This document shows, one piece after another, positions 35,594 through 44,811 of a stretch of 64,000 bases of DNA. The position numbers were made by a program, and so were the translations under genes. The DNA comes from DASWJZ01 sp963814905. Lineage in GTDB: Bacteria; Pseudomonadota; Alphaproteobacteria; Rhizobiales; Afifellaceae. The notes beneath the pieces are model-generated. The model saw only the letters and a program-made list of their open reading frames with translations, had not been told where the DNA came from and did no database searches. The stretch lies in NCBI GenBank assembly GCA_963814905.1, contig CAWFEM010000001.1:1-64000 (forward strand), written 5' to 3'. Numbering within the stretch: the stretch's first letter is position 1; the number at the start of each line of letters is the position of its first letter.

Positions 35594-36610
35594 CTACGAG
35601 CGTGTGACGCGGATGCGATCCAGGAAGATCGCCGCTATAATCACGCAGCCGAGCAGGATCTGCTGCACGTAACCGCCGACCTGCATGAGGTCCATGGCGT
35701 TCGACAGCGTGGTGACGAAGATGGTGCCCAGGATCACCTGAACGATCCCGCCCATCCCGCCCTGCAGGCTGACGCCGCCGATGACCGCCGCGGCTATGCT
35801 CTCGAGCATCAGGCTGCCGCCAAGATTGGGCTCGCCGGACGAGGTGCGTGCGGTGAGCATCAGCGCGCCGAAGGCGGCGAGCATGCCGCACATGACGTAG
35901 GCGAAGATCAGATAGCGCCGGCTCGGCAGTCCGGCCAAATGTGCCGCGCGTGGATTGTTGCCGATCAGGTAGAGCGACCGGCCGACCACGGTACGGTCGA
36001 GCAGGAAATAGAGCAGCAGCGCGACCGCCGCCGCCAGAGCGACCGGCACCGGGACCCCCGGAACGTACCCGCCGTCATAGAGCACGTGGCTGAATGCGTC
36101 GGGCACGCCGAAGACCGGCCGCCCACCGGAGATCGTGGTGGCGAGCCCATAGCAGATGTTCAAGCTGCCGAGCGTGGCGACGAAGGGGTTGATGCGCAGC
36201 AAAGAGACGCAGACCCCGTTGAACAGGCCGACCAGAGACCCGATGGCGAGCCCGGTCGCCAATCCGGCGATGACAAAGGCCCATGCCGGCCAGCCGGCGG
36301 CCTCCATGCCGGTCATCACCAACGCGCTGGCGACGCTGATCACCGAGACGTTCATCCCCAGCGAGAGATCGAAGCCACGCGTCAGGATGACGACCATCTG
36401 CGCGGACGCGAACAACAGCAGATAGCTCGCCTGGATCAGGATATTCTCGATGTTGCGCGGCGACAGCACGCGCGGCTCATCGAGCCAGACCCCAAGCTCC
36501 ATGACGACGATGACGAGCGGCAGCAGCAGGCTGAACATCCACCGCACGACAATTTGTCGGCGCGGCTCGGCTGTCGGCGTCGCGATGGTGGAGCCGGCGG
36601 CGTCAGACAA
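35594..36610 (-). CDS. ABC transporter permease, RbsC type (first)
   Basis: 338 residues, about eight to ten membrane segments, BPD_transp_2 family. Typical loops are GFDLSLGMNVSV and NPRAAHLAGLPSRR, and the conserved GGVSLQGG near the C-terminus. Its start overlaps the previous permease gene's end by 8 bases. With the other permease it would form a heterodimeric channel for the TorT-like binding protein. Confidence 0.88.
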   Translation of the reverse strand: MSDAAGSTIATPTAEPRRQIVVRWMFSLLLPLVIVVMELGVWLDEPRVLSPRNIENILIQASYLLLFASAQMVVILTRGFDLSLGMNVSVISVASALVMTGMEAAGWPAWAFVIAGLATGLAIGSLVGLFNGVCVSLLRINPFVATLGSLNICYGLATTISGGRPVFGVPDAFSHVLYDGGYVPGVPVPVALAAAVALLLYFLLDRTVVGRSLYLIGNNPRAAHLAGLPSRRYLIFAYVMCGMLAAFGALMLTARTSSGEPNLGGSLMLESIAAAVIGGVSLQGGMGGIVQVILGTIFVTTLSNAMDLMQVGGYVQQILLGCVIIAAIFLDRIRVTRS

Positions 36611-37613
36611 TCTTCGACCTCCGTCTGCCGAGCCCGTCCACCGCCACCGCCAGCACGACGATGATGCCGAGGAAAATGGCCTGGATGCGCGGGTCGATCT
36701 TCAAAAGATCCATGGCATTGGTGAGCGTGAGAAGCAGGATCGCCCCCAATGCCACCATCTCGACGCGGCCGACGCCGCCCTTGAGGCTGACCCCGGCAAT
36801 CACCGCGGCCGCGATGCTTTCGAGCGTCAGCTGACTGTTGATGACCGCCTGACCCGAGCCGAGCTGGGCCGTGAATGCCAGCCCCGACACCGAGGCCAGA
36901 ACGGAACAGATCACATAGGACAGGATGAGGTATGTGTTGGCGCGCACGCCGGAGACGACCGCCGCCTGGAAATTTCCACCGATCGCGAAGATGTAACGGC
37001 CGACGCTGGTGTAGTTCTGCATCACCCATATGACGGCCACGACCGCAAAGGCCAGGTAGAAGGCGGTGGGCAGATCGAGCCACAGGCCGCGCCCGAATCC
37101 ATCCACATAGGACTTGGGCATGCCGTAGACCGGAATGCCGCTGGTCAGGAGCAAAGCCAAGCCGGTGACGATAGACGTCATGCCGAGGGTGACCATGAAG
37201 GGGGAGATGCGCAGAAGCGCCACGCACATGCCGTTCACCAGGCCGGTGACGACGCCACAGCCGAGCCCCGCGAGCACGCCGATGAAAATGATCCACCCGT
37301 CACTCATCGTGCCCTGCAGGCCGGCCATGACGAGCGCGCTGACGACGCTGGTCAGGGCCACCACCGCGCCCTGCGAAAGGTCGAACCCGCCCACGATCAG
37401 CACCAGCATCTGTCCGCAAGCGAGAATGACGAGATAGGAGGAGCTGCGCAGCACGTTAAGAATGTTCTGCAGCACCACAAAATTGGGCACGAACAGCGCG
37501 CAGACGATAAGGACCAGTGTAAGCAGCACAGGGAGGAAGCCGGCCGCGCTGTAGGATCGGCCGATCCGATCGAGCAGCGGTCTCGACGCCGCGGTCCCCT
37601 CGCTCGCGCTCAT
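36603..37613 (-). CDS. ABC transporter permease, RbsC type (second)
   Basis: 336 residues, same family. Conserved stretches are GGFDLSQGAVVALTSVV, AIGGNFQAAVVSGVRAN and IAGVSLKGGVGRVEM. Two different RbsC-like permeases in one operon imply a heterodimer, unlike the RbsC homodimer. Follows the ATPase gene by 10 bases. Confidence 0.88.
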   Translation of the reverse strand: MSASEGTAASRPLLDRIGRSYSAAGFLPVLLTLVLIVCALFVPNFVVLQNILNVLRSSSYLVILACGQMLVLIVGGFDLSQGAVVALTSVVSALVMAGLQGTMSDGWIIFIGVLAGLGCGVVTGLVNGMCVALLRISPFMVTLGMTSIVTGLALLLTSGIPVYGMPKSYVDGFGRGLWLDLPTAFYLAFAVVAVIWVMQNYTSVGRYIFAIGGNFQAAVVSGVRANTYLILSYVICSVLASVSGLAFTAQLGSGQAVINSQLTLESIAAAVIAGVSLKGGVGRVEMVALGAILLLTLTNAMDLLKIDPRIQAIFLGIIVVLAVAVDGLGRRRSKIV

Positions 37614-37623
37614 CTCCGCTCTC

Positions 37624-39201
37624 TCAAGCCTGCGCTGCCGTCGCGCGCGACGGCTCGTCGCGGAAGAAGTGGGCCAGCACCGCGGGCTCGTTGATATCGT
37701 CCCCGGTGAGCTCCGCCACCATCCGCGACCGATGCATCACGTAAAGGCGGTGCGACATATTGAGGACTTCCGGCAATTCCGACGAGACCAGAACGATCGC
37801 TGCGCCGGTCGCCAGCAACGATTTCATCAGCTCGTAGACCTCGTACTTGGCCCCGACGTCGATGCCGACCGTGGGCTCGTCGAAAAGATAGATCGCAATC
37901 TCGCGCGTCAGTCCGCGCGCCAGGACGACCTTCTGTCGGTTGCCGCCGGAAAACGAGGCAACGGGGCGCTCGATGTACGGCGGCCGCAGACTGAGCTTGT
38001 TGACGACATCCTGGACGATCCGTCGTTCGCTCCCCCGCTGCAAAATCCGTGCCCGCGAGAAGCCCGGCAGGTCCAACGCCGCCATCGACGCATTCTCGCG
38101 CACGGGTCGGCCCAACGCCAGTCCTTCGGCGACTCGGTCGGAGGGAAAATAGCACAGCCCCATCTTCATCATCGATCCGGGGCTGGGCGAATGAACCTCC
38201 TCGCCGCGCACCACGATCCGGCCGGAGGCGATGGGCTCCAGCCCGAAGATCGCGCGAACGATCTCCGACTTGCCGCAGCCGACCAGGCCGGCGATGCCCG
38301 TGATCTCCCCGGCTCGCGCATAGAAGCTCGCGTCGCGCACGGATCCGTCGACCAGGGTGATGTTGTCGACCTCCAGCAGCCGATCGGCGGGCTTATGTTC
38401 GACCTTGGGGAAGAGAACGCCGATCTTGCGGCCCGTCATCAGCTCGACGAGCTCCGCCTCGGTGACGTCGCTGGCGGCGACGGTGGCGATCTTCCGGCCG
38501 TCGCGCAGCACGGTAATGCGGTCGGCGATCTGCTTGATCTCGCGCATACGGTGCGAGACGTAGATGATGCCGACGCCTGAGGACTTCAGCCGAGCGACGA
38601 TCTCGAACAGCTTCGTCGTCTCCGATTCGGTGAGCGAGGCGGTCGGCTCGTCGAGGATCAGCAGCCGCACCTCGGTGAGGAAAGCCTTGGCGATCTCGAC
38701 CATCTGCTGGTGCGCGCGCGACAGCTCCCGAACCTTGCGGTTCGGGTCGAGATCGAAGCCGAGCTCATGGATGATGGACCGCGCCTTCTCGCGCATCGCC
38801 GCGGCGTTGAGAAAGCCGCCGGTCATGATTTCGCGGCCGAGGAACAGGTTCTGCTCCACGGTAAGCTCAGGCACCAGGCTGAACTCCTGGAACACCGGGC
38901 TGATGCCGATGGTGCGAGCGTTATGCGGGATCAGATGCGAAACCGTCCGGCCGCGATATTCGAAGGTTCCGGAGTCGGGCGCGTACGTGCCGGCAATGAT
39001 ATTGATCAAGGTCGACTTGCCGGCGCCGTTCTCGCCGAAAAGAACGTGCACCTCGCCGCTCTTGACATCGAAGTCGACGCCGTCGAGCGCAACGACCCCA
39101 GGAAATCGCTTGGAGATGCCCGTTAGCTTGAGAAGCGTAGCGTCACCGTCGCGGGCCATCGGCGTGGCCCGCGACGTATCTATGCTATCTGAACCGGTCA
39201 C
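37624..39201 (-). CDS. ABC transporter ATP-binding protein, RbsA type (duplicated NBD)
   Basis: 525 residues with two nucleotide-binding halves. The first has GENGAGKSTLINIIAG and LSRAHQQMVEIAKAF; the second has the degenerate loop GLVGCGKSEIVRAIFG and FSGGNRQKVVLARG. Walker B aspartates lie in LLILDEPTASL and IYLFDEPTVGID. This is the carbohydrate CUT2 arrangement. An in-frame ATG 15 codons in is an alternative start. It powers the two RbsC-like permeases. Confidence 0.92.
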   Translation of the reverse strand: MTGSDSIDTSRATPMARDGDATLLKLTGISKRFPGVVALDGVDFDVKSGEVHVLFGENGAGKSTLINIIAGTYAPDSGTFEYRGRTVSHLIPHNARTIGISPVFQEFSLVPELTVEQNLFLGREIMTGGFLNAAAMREKARSIIHELGFDLDPNRKVRELSRAHQQMVEIAKAFLTEVRLLILDEPTASLTESETTKLFEIVARLKSSGVGIIYVSHRMREIKQIADRITVLRDGRKIATVAASDVTEAELVELMTGRKIGVLFPKVEHKPADRLLEVDNITLVDGSVRDASFYARAGEITGIAGLVGCGKSEIVRAIFGLEPIASGRIVVRGEEVHSPSPGSMMKMGLCYFPSDRVAEGLALGRPVRENASMAALDLPGFSRARILQRGSERRIVQDVVNKLSLRPPYIERPVASFSGGNRQKVVLARGLTREIAIYLFDEPTVGIDVGAKYEVYELMKSLLATGAAIVLVSSELPEVLNMSHRLYVMHRSRMVAELTGDDINEPAVLAHFFRDEPSRATAAQA

Positions 39202-39238
39202 AGGCCGCCCCGGCGACCGGTCGTTGTCAGTCCGCCGA

Positions 39239-40300
39239 TCACTGCGTGACGGAGTATTCCGCTTTGAAGTCCGCCGGAGCGAGCACCAGCCCCATGTTGA
39301 TCGAGTCGAGATTGCTCTTGGCGATCATGTCCGGGATCGCCTTCGCGCTCTTGACGTAGTCCTTGCCCTCAAGGACGCGCACCGCCGTGTCGATGGCGAT
39401 ACGCCCCTGCATGACGGGGTACTGCGTAGCGAAGCCGAGGATTTCGCCCTTGTTCAGGGCATCGAGCATCGCCTGGTTCTCGTAGGACGACATGATGAGC
39501 ACGTCGCTCTTGCCCGCCTGCGCGACGGCGCCGATGGCAGCTTCGGCCGCGGGCGCGCAACCCCAGATGACGTTCATGTCAGGCGAGGCCTGCAGGGCGT
39601 TCTGGATCAGGCCGAGCTGAACGGCGACGCCGGAGTCGCCAAACTTGGCATCGAGCATGCTGATGTTGCTCTCGCCCTCGACTTTCTTCTGGAAGCCCTC
39701 AAGAAAGGCCTCCGCCCAACCGGAGCCCGACGGACCAGGGAAAGTGCCGACCGTGGCCGGCTTGCCGGCGAGAAAATCAAGGAGGTAGGTGCCCGTCTGC
39801 TCGCCCATCGTGTCGAAATCGACGGTCATCTTCGAAGTCACCGGAGCCGTAGCAACCGGATTGACCGTGCTGATGATGGGCTTGCCTGACTCCATCCCCT
39901 TGGCGAACTCTTTGGTCAGGCCCGCCTCGGAGATAGGCCCGATCACGATCGCATCGAAATCGCCCGCCAGGCAGTCGTCGAACTGCGACAGCTGCTTCGG
40001 CAGGTTCTCGTAGCCGCCAGCCTGGTAGAGCGTCATGTTGACGCCCAGGCGCTTGGCCTCTTCAACCACGCCGTAGTCCACCGCGACCCAGAAGGTGTCC
40101 TTCATGTGCGGGAACAGAACGCAGATGTTCCATGGTTTCGCCGCCTTTTCGAGCGGCGTGTACTCCGCGACTTCCGGCGACCCGGAATCGAGATTGTAGT
40201 ATTTGGCCGGCCACCAATTGTCTTCGGCGTTGGCCGCGCCACTCTGCATCAAGGACGCGACGCCTAGGGCCGCGCCGGCGATAAGAAGACCGAACTTCAT
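39239..40300 (-). CDS. torT: TorT-like periplasmic binding protein of an ABC importer
   Basis: 353 residues with signal peptide MKFGLLIAGAALGVASLMQS, cleavage after ANA near residue 25. The mature sequence follows TorT (the TMAO-sensing binding protein of the TorS system): KPWNICVLFPHMKDTFWVAVDYGVVEEAKRLGV-like start, QAGGYENLPKQLSQFDDC, and GPSGSGWAEAFLEGFQ. Here it is linked to RbsA/RbsC transport genes rather than a Tor kinase, so it is probably the transport receptor for a small polar compound. It has its own promoter region with an inverted GTGATATC element. Confidence 0.75.
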   Translation of the reverse strand: MKFGLLIAGAALGVASLMQSGAANAEDNWWPAKYYNLDSGSPEVAEYTPLEKAAKPWNICVLFPHMKDTFWVAVDYGVVEEAKRLGVNMTLYQAGGYENLPKQLSQFDDCLAGDFDAIVIGPISEAGLTKEFAKGMESGKPIISTVNPVATAPVTSKMTVDFDTMGEQTGTYLLDFLAGKPATVGTFPGPSGSGWAEAFLEGFQKKVEGESNISMLDAKFGDSGVAVQLGLIQNALQASPDMNVIWGCAPAAEAAIGAVAQAGKSDVLIMSSYENQAMLDALNKGEILGFATQYPVMQGRIAIDTAVRVLEGKDYVKSAKAIPDMIAKSNLDSINMGLVLAPADFKAEYSVTQ

Positions 40301-40591
40301 CTGTCCCCCTCCACTCCTGTTTTGACCGGCACTTCGCCCCGCGCAAAGCTACCGCGTGTCGGCATTTGAGTTTGCAGGAAATCGGTGATCCGCACAATCT
40401 GATATTTGTGATATCGGAGCCCGATTTTGCGCCGACCGAGCCCACGAAATGGGCATTCAACTAGAAAACGCAGCCGAGTCCGCTCCGCGCGACGCCGCGA
40501 GCTAAGCGCCTGGATTGCGCCTCCCGTCACCCCCGGATCAGGCGCCGGGCATGCTTTTCGGCATCGTGCCCCAAGAGCGCCGCCCGCCGGG
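40301..40591. promoter_or_regulatory. Promoter region of the TorT-like/ABC operon
   Basis: 291 bases between hyuA and the binding-protein gene, both on the minus strand. The patch GATATTTGTGATATC (40401-40415) has GATAT...ATATC inverted arms, and its GTGATATC matches the inverse of the operator-like element at 32872. A gene is not supported. Confidence 0.5.
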
Positions 40592-42664
40592 TCACGCCGG
40601 CGAAATCAGGTAGGATCCGCTGGGATGAAGGTGGGCTTTCCAGCGCGGCTCAATGACGAGAGTGGTCGTCGTTTCTTCGATGATGGCCGGCCCTTTGATG
40701 GTCGCACCGGCGCCGAGCCGCGAGCCGTCGTAGACAGGCGTGCTGACCGACTTTCCGCTGACGGAAAAGACCGCCTTGCGCCGCCCCTTGATGGCGCTCG
40801 CAGCCGGCGCGCCCTTGCCGACACGCGGCGGCTTCGGCTTGTCGACCAGGCCGTAGATCGTGCTTTCGACGTTCACAACTTCCACGGCGTTTTGCGGCTC
40901 GGAATAGGTATAGAGCTCCTTATGCCGCGCGTGGAACGCGTTCTTCAGCTTGGAGATGCTCTGGGCGTTGATCTCGAAATTGCCGATCTCAACCGTGCAT
41001 TCGTGCACCTGGCCGACATAGCGCATGTCGACGCTGCGCTTGACGCGAACCTGCGACGACTTGAACCCATCGGCTCGAAGGTGCTGCATGCCCTTCTTTT
41101 CGATGGACTTGAACAGGTTGTTGATCTTGCGCGCGGCCGCATCTCCGGCAAGCCGGAGCGGGCATGTCGCCATGTAATTGTACTTCACGTCGGAGATGAT
41201 CTGGCCGAACGCACAAAGGCCGGAGGCGAGCTTTGGAAGGATGACGGTGTCGATGCCCATCTCCCGCGCCAATGCAATGATATGGGCGGCGGTAGCGCCG
41301 CCGGCGCCGACCAGGGTGAAGTCCCGCGGATCGTATCCGCGTTCGACCGACACGCGGCGGATGCCGTTGACCATGTTGTTGTTGACGATCGTGTAGATGC
41401 CATAGGCGGCGCCTTCGACCGTGAGGCCGAGCGGATCGGCGACGCTCTTGATCGCCGCGCGCGCCGCGCCCAGATCGAGGGCCAGCCGACCACCGAGCAG
41501 CCCCTCGGGATTGAGATAGCCGAGGACGAGGTTGGCGTCGGTCACGGTCGGGCTGGCGCCGCCGTGGCCGTAACAGGCGGGGCCCGGATCCGCGCCGGCG
41601 CTTTGCGGGCCGACCTGCAGCAATCCCATCTGATCGATCCAAGCGATCGATCCGCCGCCCGCGCCCAGGGTCTCGACCTGGATCATCGGGATGCCGATGC
41701 GGTAGCGCAGGAAGTCGATGTTCTTGCTGATATTGGTCAGGCCCTGGTACGTCAGCGTGATGTCGAAAGACGTGCCGCCCATGTCGACGGTAATCACGTT
41801 CTTCTGCTTGAACGGCGAGGCGACGAACATGCCGGCCTGCGGCGCGGAAGCCGGACCGGAATTGATCGCGTAGACCGACCGGTCGGTCATGGCCTTGCTG
41901 ATCGCCAGGCCCCCGTTCGATTGGAAGTAGCGCACAGGATACTTGGCGCCGCGCGAACGGAAATAGGAGTCGATGGCGGCGACGTAACGCGTCAGGATGG
42001 GCGACAGGTAGGCATTCAGCACCGCGGTCGAGGTGCGGGTATATTCCCGCACCTGGGGATAGAGTTCGCCGCCCACAGTCAACGCGACGTTCGGCATCAT
42101 CTCGCGCACAATCGCCGCGGCCCGCCGCTCGTGCGCCGGGTTCAGCACCGACCAGACGAACGATACCGCCACAGCCTCGACCCCCTCCTTAAGAAAGAAG
42201 GCGCAGGCAGCGCGCACGTCGTCCTCATTCATCGGGACCTTGACCGACCCGTCGGAAATCACGCGCTCGCGCACCCCCTTGCGGAGATAGCGCGGCACCA
42301 GCATCACGGCGGCCGGGTAATCCGGATCGTAGCGATAGCCGTCTTCCTTGTGCCCGAGCCGGATCTCGATCGAGTCCTCATGGCCCGCGGTGCAGATCAG
42401 GCCGGTCTTCCCGCCTTTGTGCTGGATCAGCGCATTGAGGCCGACGGTGGTGCCGTTGATGCACAGATCGCAGTTCGAAATGATCGCCGACGGGCTCTCT
42501 CCAAGGTCCTCGGCGATCTGCTGTAAGCCGTCGGAGATCGCCTTGGTTGGATCGGCAGGCGTGGAAAGCGCCTTATAAAGGCGCACATGGCCCTTCTGGT
42601 CGGCCAGCACGAAATCGGTGAACGTGCCGCCTGCGTCAACGCCCAGGCGATACTTCGATTGCAT
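40592..42664 (-). CDS. hyuA: Hydantoinase/oxoprolinase subunit A (HyuA family)
   Basis: 690 residues. N-terminal hydantoinase_A domain with the ATP-binding loop GVDAGGTFTDFVLAD; phosphate-binding TVDMGGTSFDITL; and GDPGPACYGHGG-like sequence (here GADPGPACYGHGG). These subunits couple ATP hydrolysis to opening of lactams or hydantoins such as N-methylhydantoin or 5-oxoproline. Starts 43 bases after hyuB, so they form one unit. The nearby TorT-like importer probably supplies the substrate. Confidence 0.9.
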   Translation of the reverse strand: MQSKYRLGVDAGGTFTDFVLADQKGHVRLYKALSTPADPTKAISDGLQQIAEDLGESPSAIISNCDLCINGTTVGLNALIQHKGGKTGLICTAGHEDSIEIRLGHKEDGYRYDPDYPAAVMLVPRYLRKGVRERVISDGSVKVPMNEDDVRAACAFFLKEGVEAVAVSFVWSVLNPAHERRAAAIVREMMPNVALTVGGELYPQVREYTRTSTAVLNAYLSPILTRYVAAIDSYFRSRGAKYPVRYFQSNGGLAISKAMTDRSVYAINSGPASAPQAGMFVASPFKQKNVITVDMGGTSFDITLTYQGLTNISKNIDFLRYRIGIPMIQVETLGAGGGSIAWIDQMGLLQVGPQSAGADPGPACYGHGGASPTVTDANLVLGYLNPEGLLGGRLALDLGAARAAIKSVADPLGLTVEGAAYGIYTIVNNNMVNGIRRVSVERGYDPRDFTLVGAGGATAAHIIALAREMGIDTVILPKLASGLCAFGQIISDVKYNYMATCPLRLAGDAAARKINNLFKSIEKKGMQHLRADGFKSSQVRVKRSVDMRYVGQVHECTVEIGNFEINAQSISKLKNAFHARHKELYTYSEPQNAVEVVNVESTIYGLVDKPKPPRVGKGAPAASAIKGRRKAVFSVSGKSVSTPVYDGSRLGAGATIKGPAIIEETTTTLVIEPRWKAHLHPSGSYLISPA

Positions 42665-42706
42665 TGAATTCTATCCCCTTGCCCCGCGTCCGCTTTGCGG
42701 CGTCGT

Positions 42707-44491
42707 CTACTCAGCGGCCTCCAACGATCCGGCGCGCAGCCGAGCCGTTGCTTCCTTGTCGACGTCCAGCGTCGCACCCTTGATGACGACGCCGTAATCG
42801 TCGCGCGCGCCCTCGATCGAGACCAGCCCGTTCTTGACGTCCGAGACCACCTTCTCGACCGGCCGCTCGAAGGGATTCCCGTATCCGCCGCCGCCCGGAT
42901 TGAGGTTGGTGACCGTCTCGCCGGGTTTGATCGTCTGGATCACGTTCTTGCGGATCGTTTCGACCGATGCACCGTTCCGGACCTCGATGCGACCGACCTT
43001 CGTGGCCAGCATAGTCGACCTCGCACCGGCCGCGCCCATGGCGGGAATGCGCCGCCCCTCGCCGAACGTGATGAACGTCATCTCGCGGTCGAGCGGCTCC
43101 ACCTCCCAGGCCGTGCCCGAGCCGCCGCGGAACTTGCCGGCCCCGCCGGAATCTTCGATCAGCGAATAGCGGTGGATGACGATCGGATAGGAGTATTCGA
43201 GGAGCTCGATGTCCCCCGACGTGAGCGCGCCGAAGCAGCATTCCGGGCCGCAGGCGTGCCACCCGTCCTGGGCGGGCGTCGCTCCGGCGCCGGAGATGAT
43301 GGTGGCGAGCACCATCGTCACATATTCCTCGTTGTTGCGGGTGTCCCAACCGGAGATGTTCAGGCCGTTGGCATGCCCCCAGGACGCCGCGACCTTCGAT
43401 GGCATCGCCCGTTCGAAGGCAAGCCGAACCGCGTCGGTCAGCGTCTCCATCGGCGTGGTCGTGCAATTCATGTGGGGCGCGGGCTCGACCGCATTGCACA
43501 ACGTCCCCTTGGGGCCGAAATCCACGGAAACGCAGCGATATAGGCCCTCGTTGTAGGGCGGCGGGAGCTGCGCGAACATCATCAGGCCGAGATAGACGCC
43601 GGAGTGCGAATTGCCCTCGTAGGAATTGATGAAATAGGGAATCTGCGGCGGGCTCTCGATGGCGATGTGGCACGTATCCTTCTTGATCGTCACCGTCGCG
43701 GTGATGTCGAAGTCGCCGAAGCCGTGCCCGGCGTCCTCGAGTGTCGCGGTTCCTTCGTATGTGCCGTCCGGCAAGCCACGGATCAGGGTACGCATGTGGC
43801 GGTCCGCCATGTGGAGCAGCTCGTCGATGCATGCCTCCGCCTGTGCCACGCCGTATTTGTCGAGCATCGCGACGAGATTGCGCTCGCCCACCTGGCAGGC
43901 GCCGATCAGGGCGTTGAAATCGCCCTCCTGGTCGCGCCGCGCGCGCATGTTGGTGAAGATGAGATTGAGGATGTCATTGCGCGGCTTGCCGCGGTCCCAG
44001 ATCTTGATCGGCGGGATGCGCAGACACTCGGCATAGATCTCGGTCGCGTTTGGATTGTAGCCCGCGGGCACCGGGCCGCCGATATCGGTCAGATGTCCCT
44101 TGCAGACGGTCCAGAACCGCAATTTGCCCTTGTAGAAAACCGGCTTGTACATGCAGACGTCGATGGCATGGCTGCCGCCGAAGGCCGGATCGTTGTGGAG
44201 GATCAGATCGCCCTCGTGGATGTCGTCGCCGAAAAACCGCGCGACCGACTTCATCGCCGGGATGAGCGAGCCGAGATGGATCGGAATGTCCTGGCCCTGC
44301 AGCACCATTTCCGGCACGTGGTTGAACAGCGCCGTGGAATAGTCGTGGGCCAGGTTGAAGACGCTTGAGCGAGCCGTCTTCTCAAGCGACAGCGTCATCT
44401 CGCGCTGCGTGGTTTCGAGGATTCCGCGGACCACCGAAAGGGTAATCGGATCGACTTTGACCTTGCCCTTACCCTTCGCCTTGGCGCTCAT
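42707..44491 (-). CDS. hyuB: Hydantoinase subunit B (HyuB family)
   Basis: 594 residues, hydantoinase_B domain. Hallmarks are DPITLSVVRGILETTQREM at the start, DLILHNDPAFGGSHAIDVCM, and GGAGKFRGGSGTAWEVEPL. It pairs with HyuA and would act on N-methylhydantoin, hydantoin or a related cyclic ureide. First gene of its minus-strand unit and divergent from the deiminase-like gene at 44812. Confidence 0.9.
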   Translation of the reverse strand: MSAKAKGKGKVKVDPITLSVVRGILETTQREMTLSLEKTARSSVFNLAHDYSTALFNHVPEMVLQGQDIPIHLGSLIPAMKSVARFFGDDIHEGDLILHNDPAFGGSHAIDVCMYKPVFYKGKLRFWTVCKGHLTDIGGPVPAGYNPNATEIYAECLRIPPIKIWDRGKPRNDILNLIFTNMRARRDQEGDFNALIGACQVGERNLVAMLDKYGVAQAEACIDELLHMADRHMRTLIRGLPDGTYEGTATLEDAGHGFGDFDITATVTIKKDTCHIAIESPPQIPYFINSYEGNSHSGVYLGLMMFAQLPPPYNEGLYRCVSVDFGPKGTLCNAVEPAPHMNCTTTPMETLTDAVRLAFERAMPSKVAASWGHANGLNISGWDTRNNEEYVTMVLATIISGAGATPAQDGWHACGPECCFGALTSGDIELLEYSYPIVIHRYSLIEDSGGAGKFRGGSGTAWEVEPLDREMTFITFGEGRRIPAMGAAGARSTMLATKVGRIEVRNGASVETIRKNVIQTIKPGETVTNLNPGGGGYGNPFERPVEKVVSDVKNGLVSIEGARDDYGVVIKGATLDVDKEATARLRAGSLEAAE

Positions 44492-44811
44492 CGGCTCGTT
44501 CTCCTGTGCCGCGGATCACAGCCCGAACGATCATTCGACCGGGGATGCGGATCGCGGCGCAACGCAATCACGCGGCGGCTGTTTGGGTCAACTGCAGTGC
44601 CGTTAAAATCGTGCGCGCACATCGCCGCAACCGGTTCGATGGCGGCGGCTCGAAGGCCATCGACCCTCGCTCCGCACGAGATGGTCCCGACGACACTTCC
44701 ACGCGGATGCTCCTCGCGCCAGCGAGAGCTTGCCAAGCGCCGGTTTCTTATAGTTGACTCCAAGTTCTCCGGCCCGCCTAGGCCGCTCCTCCCAGGAAGG
44801 AACTTGCGACG
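44492..44811. promoter_or_regulatory. Divergent region between hyuB and the deiminase-like gene
   Basis: 320 bases without a supported gene. It contains the TetR-type operator copy at 44751-44766, placed 46 bases before the plus-strand start. Nothing similar was seen near the hyuB side. Confidence 0.55.
44751..44766 (+). promoter_or_regulatory. TetR operator copy A (TAGTTGACTCCAAGTT)
   Basis: Shares the GACTCCAA core with the copies at 47149 and 54604 and a related core with those at 55318 and 55338. It lies upstream of the first deiminase-like gene. TTGACT in it could also serve as a -35 element. Confidence 0.7.

Noticed and set aside
40427..42526. 699-codon open frame on the plus strand
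   Set aside because: Antisense to hyuA, whose family motifs are clear; no start signal or domain on this strand.
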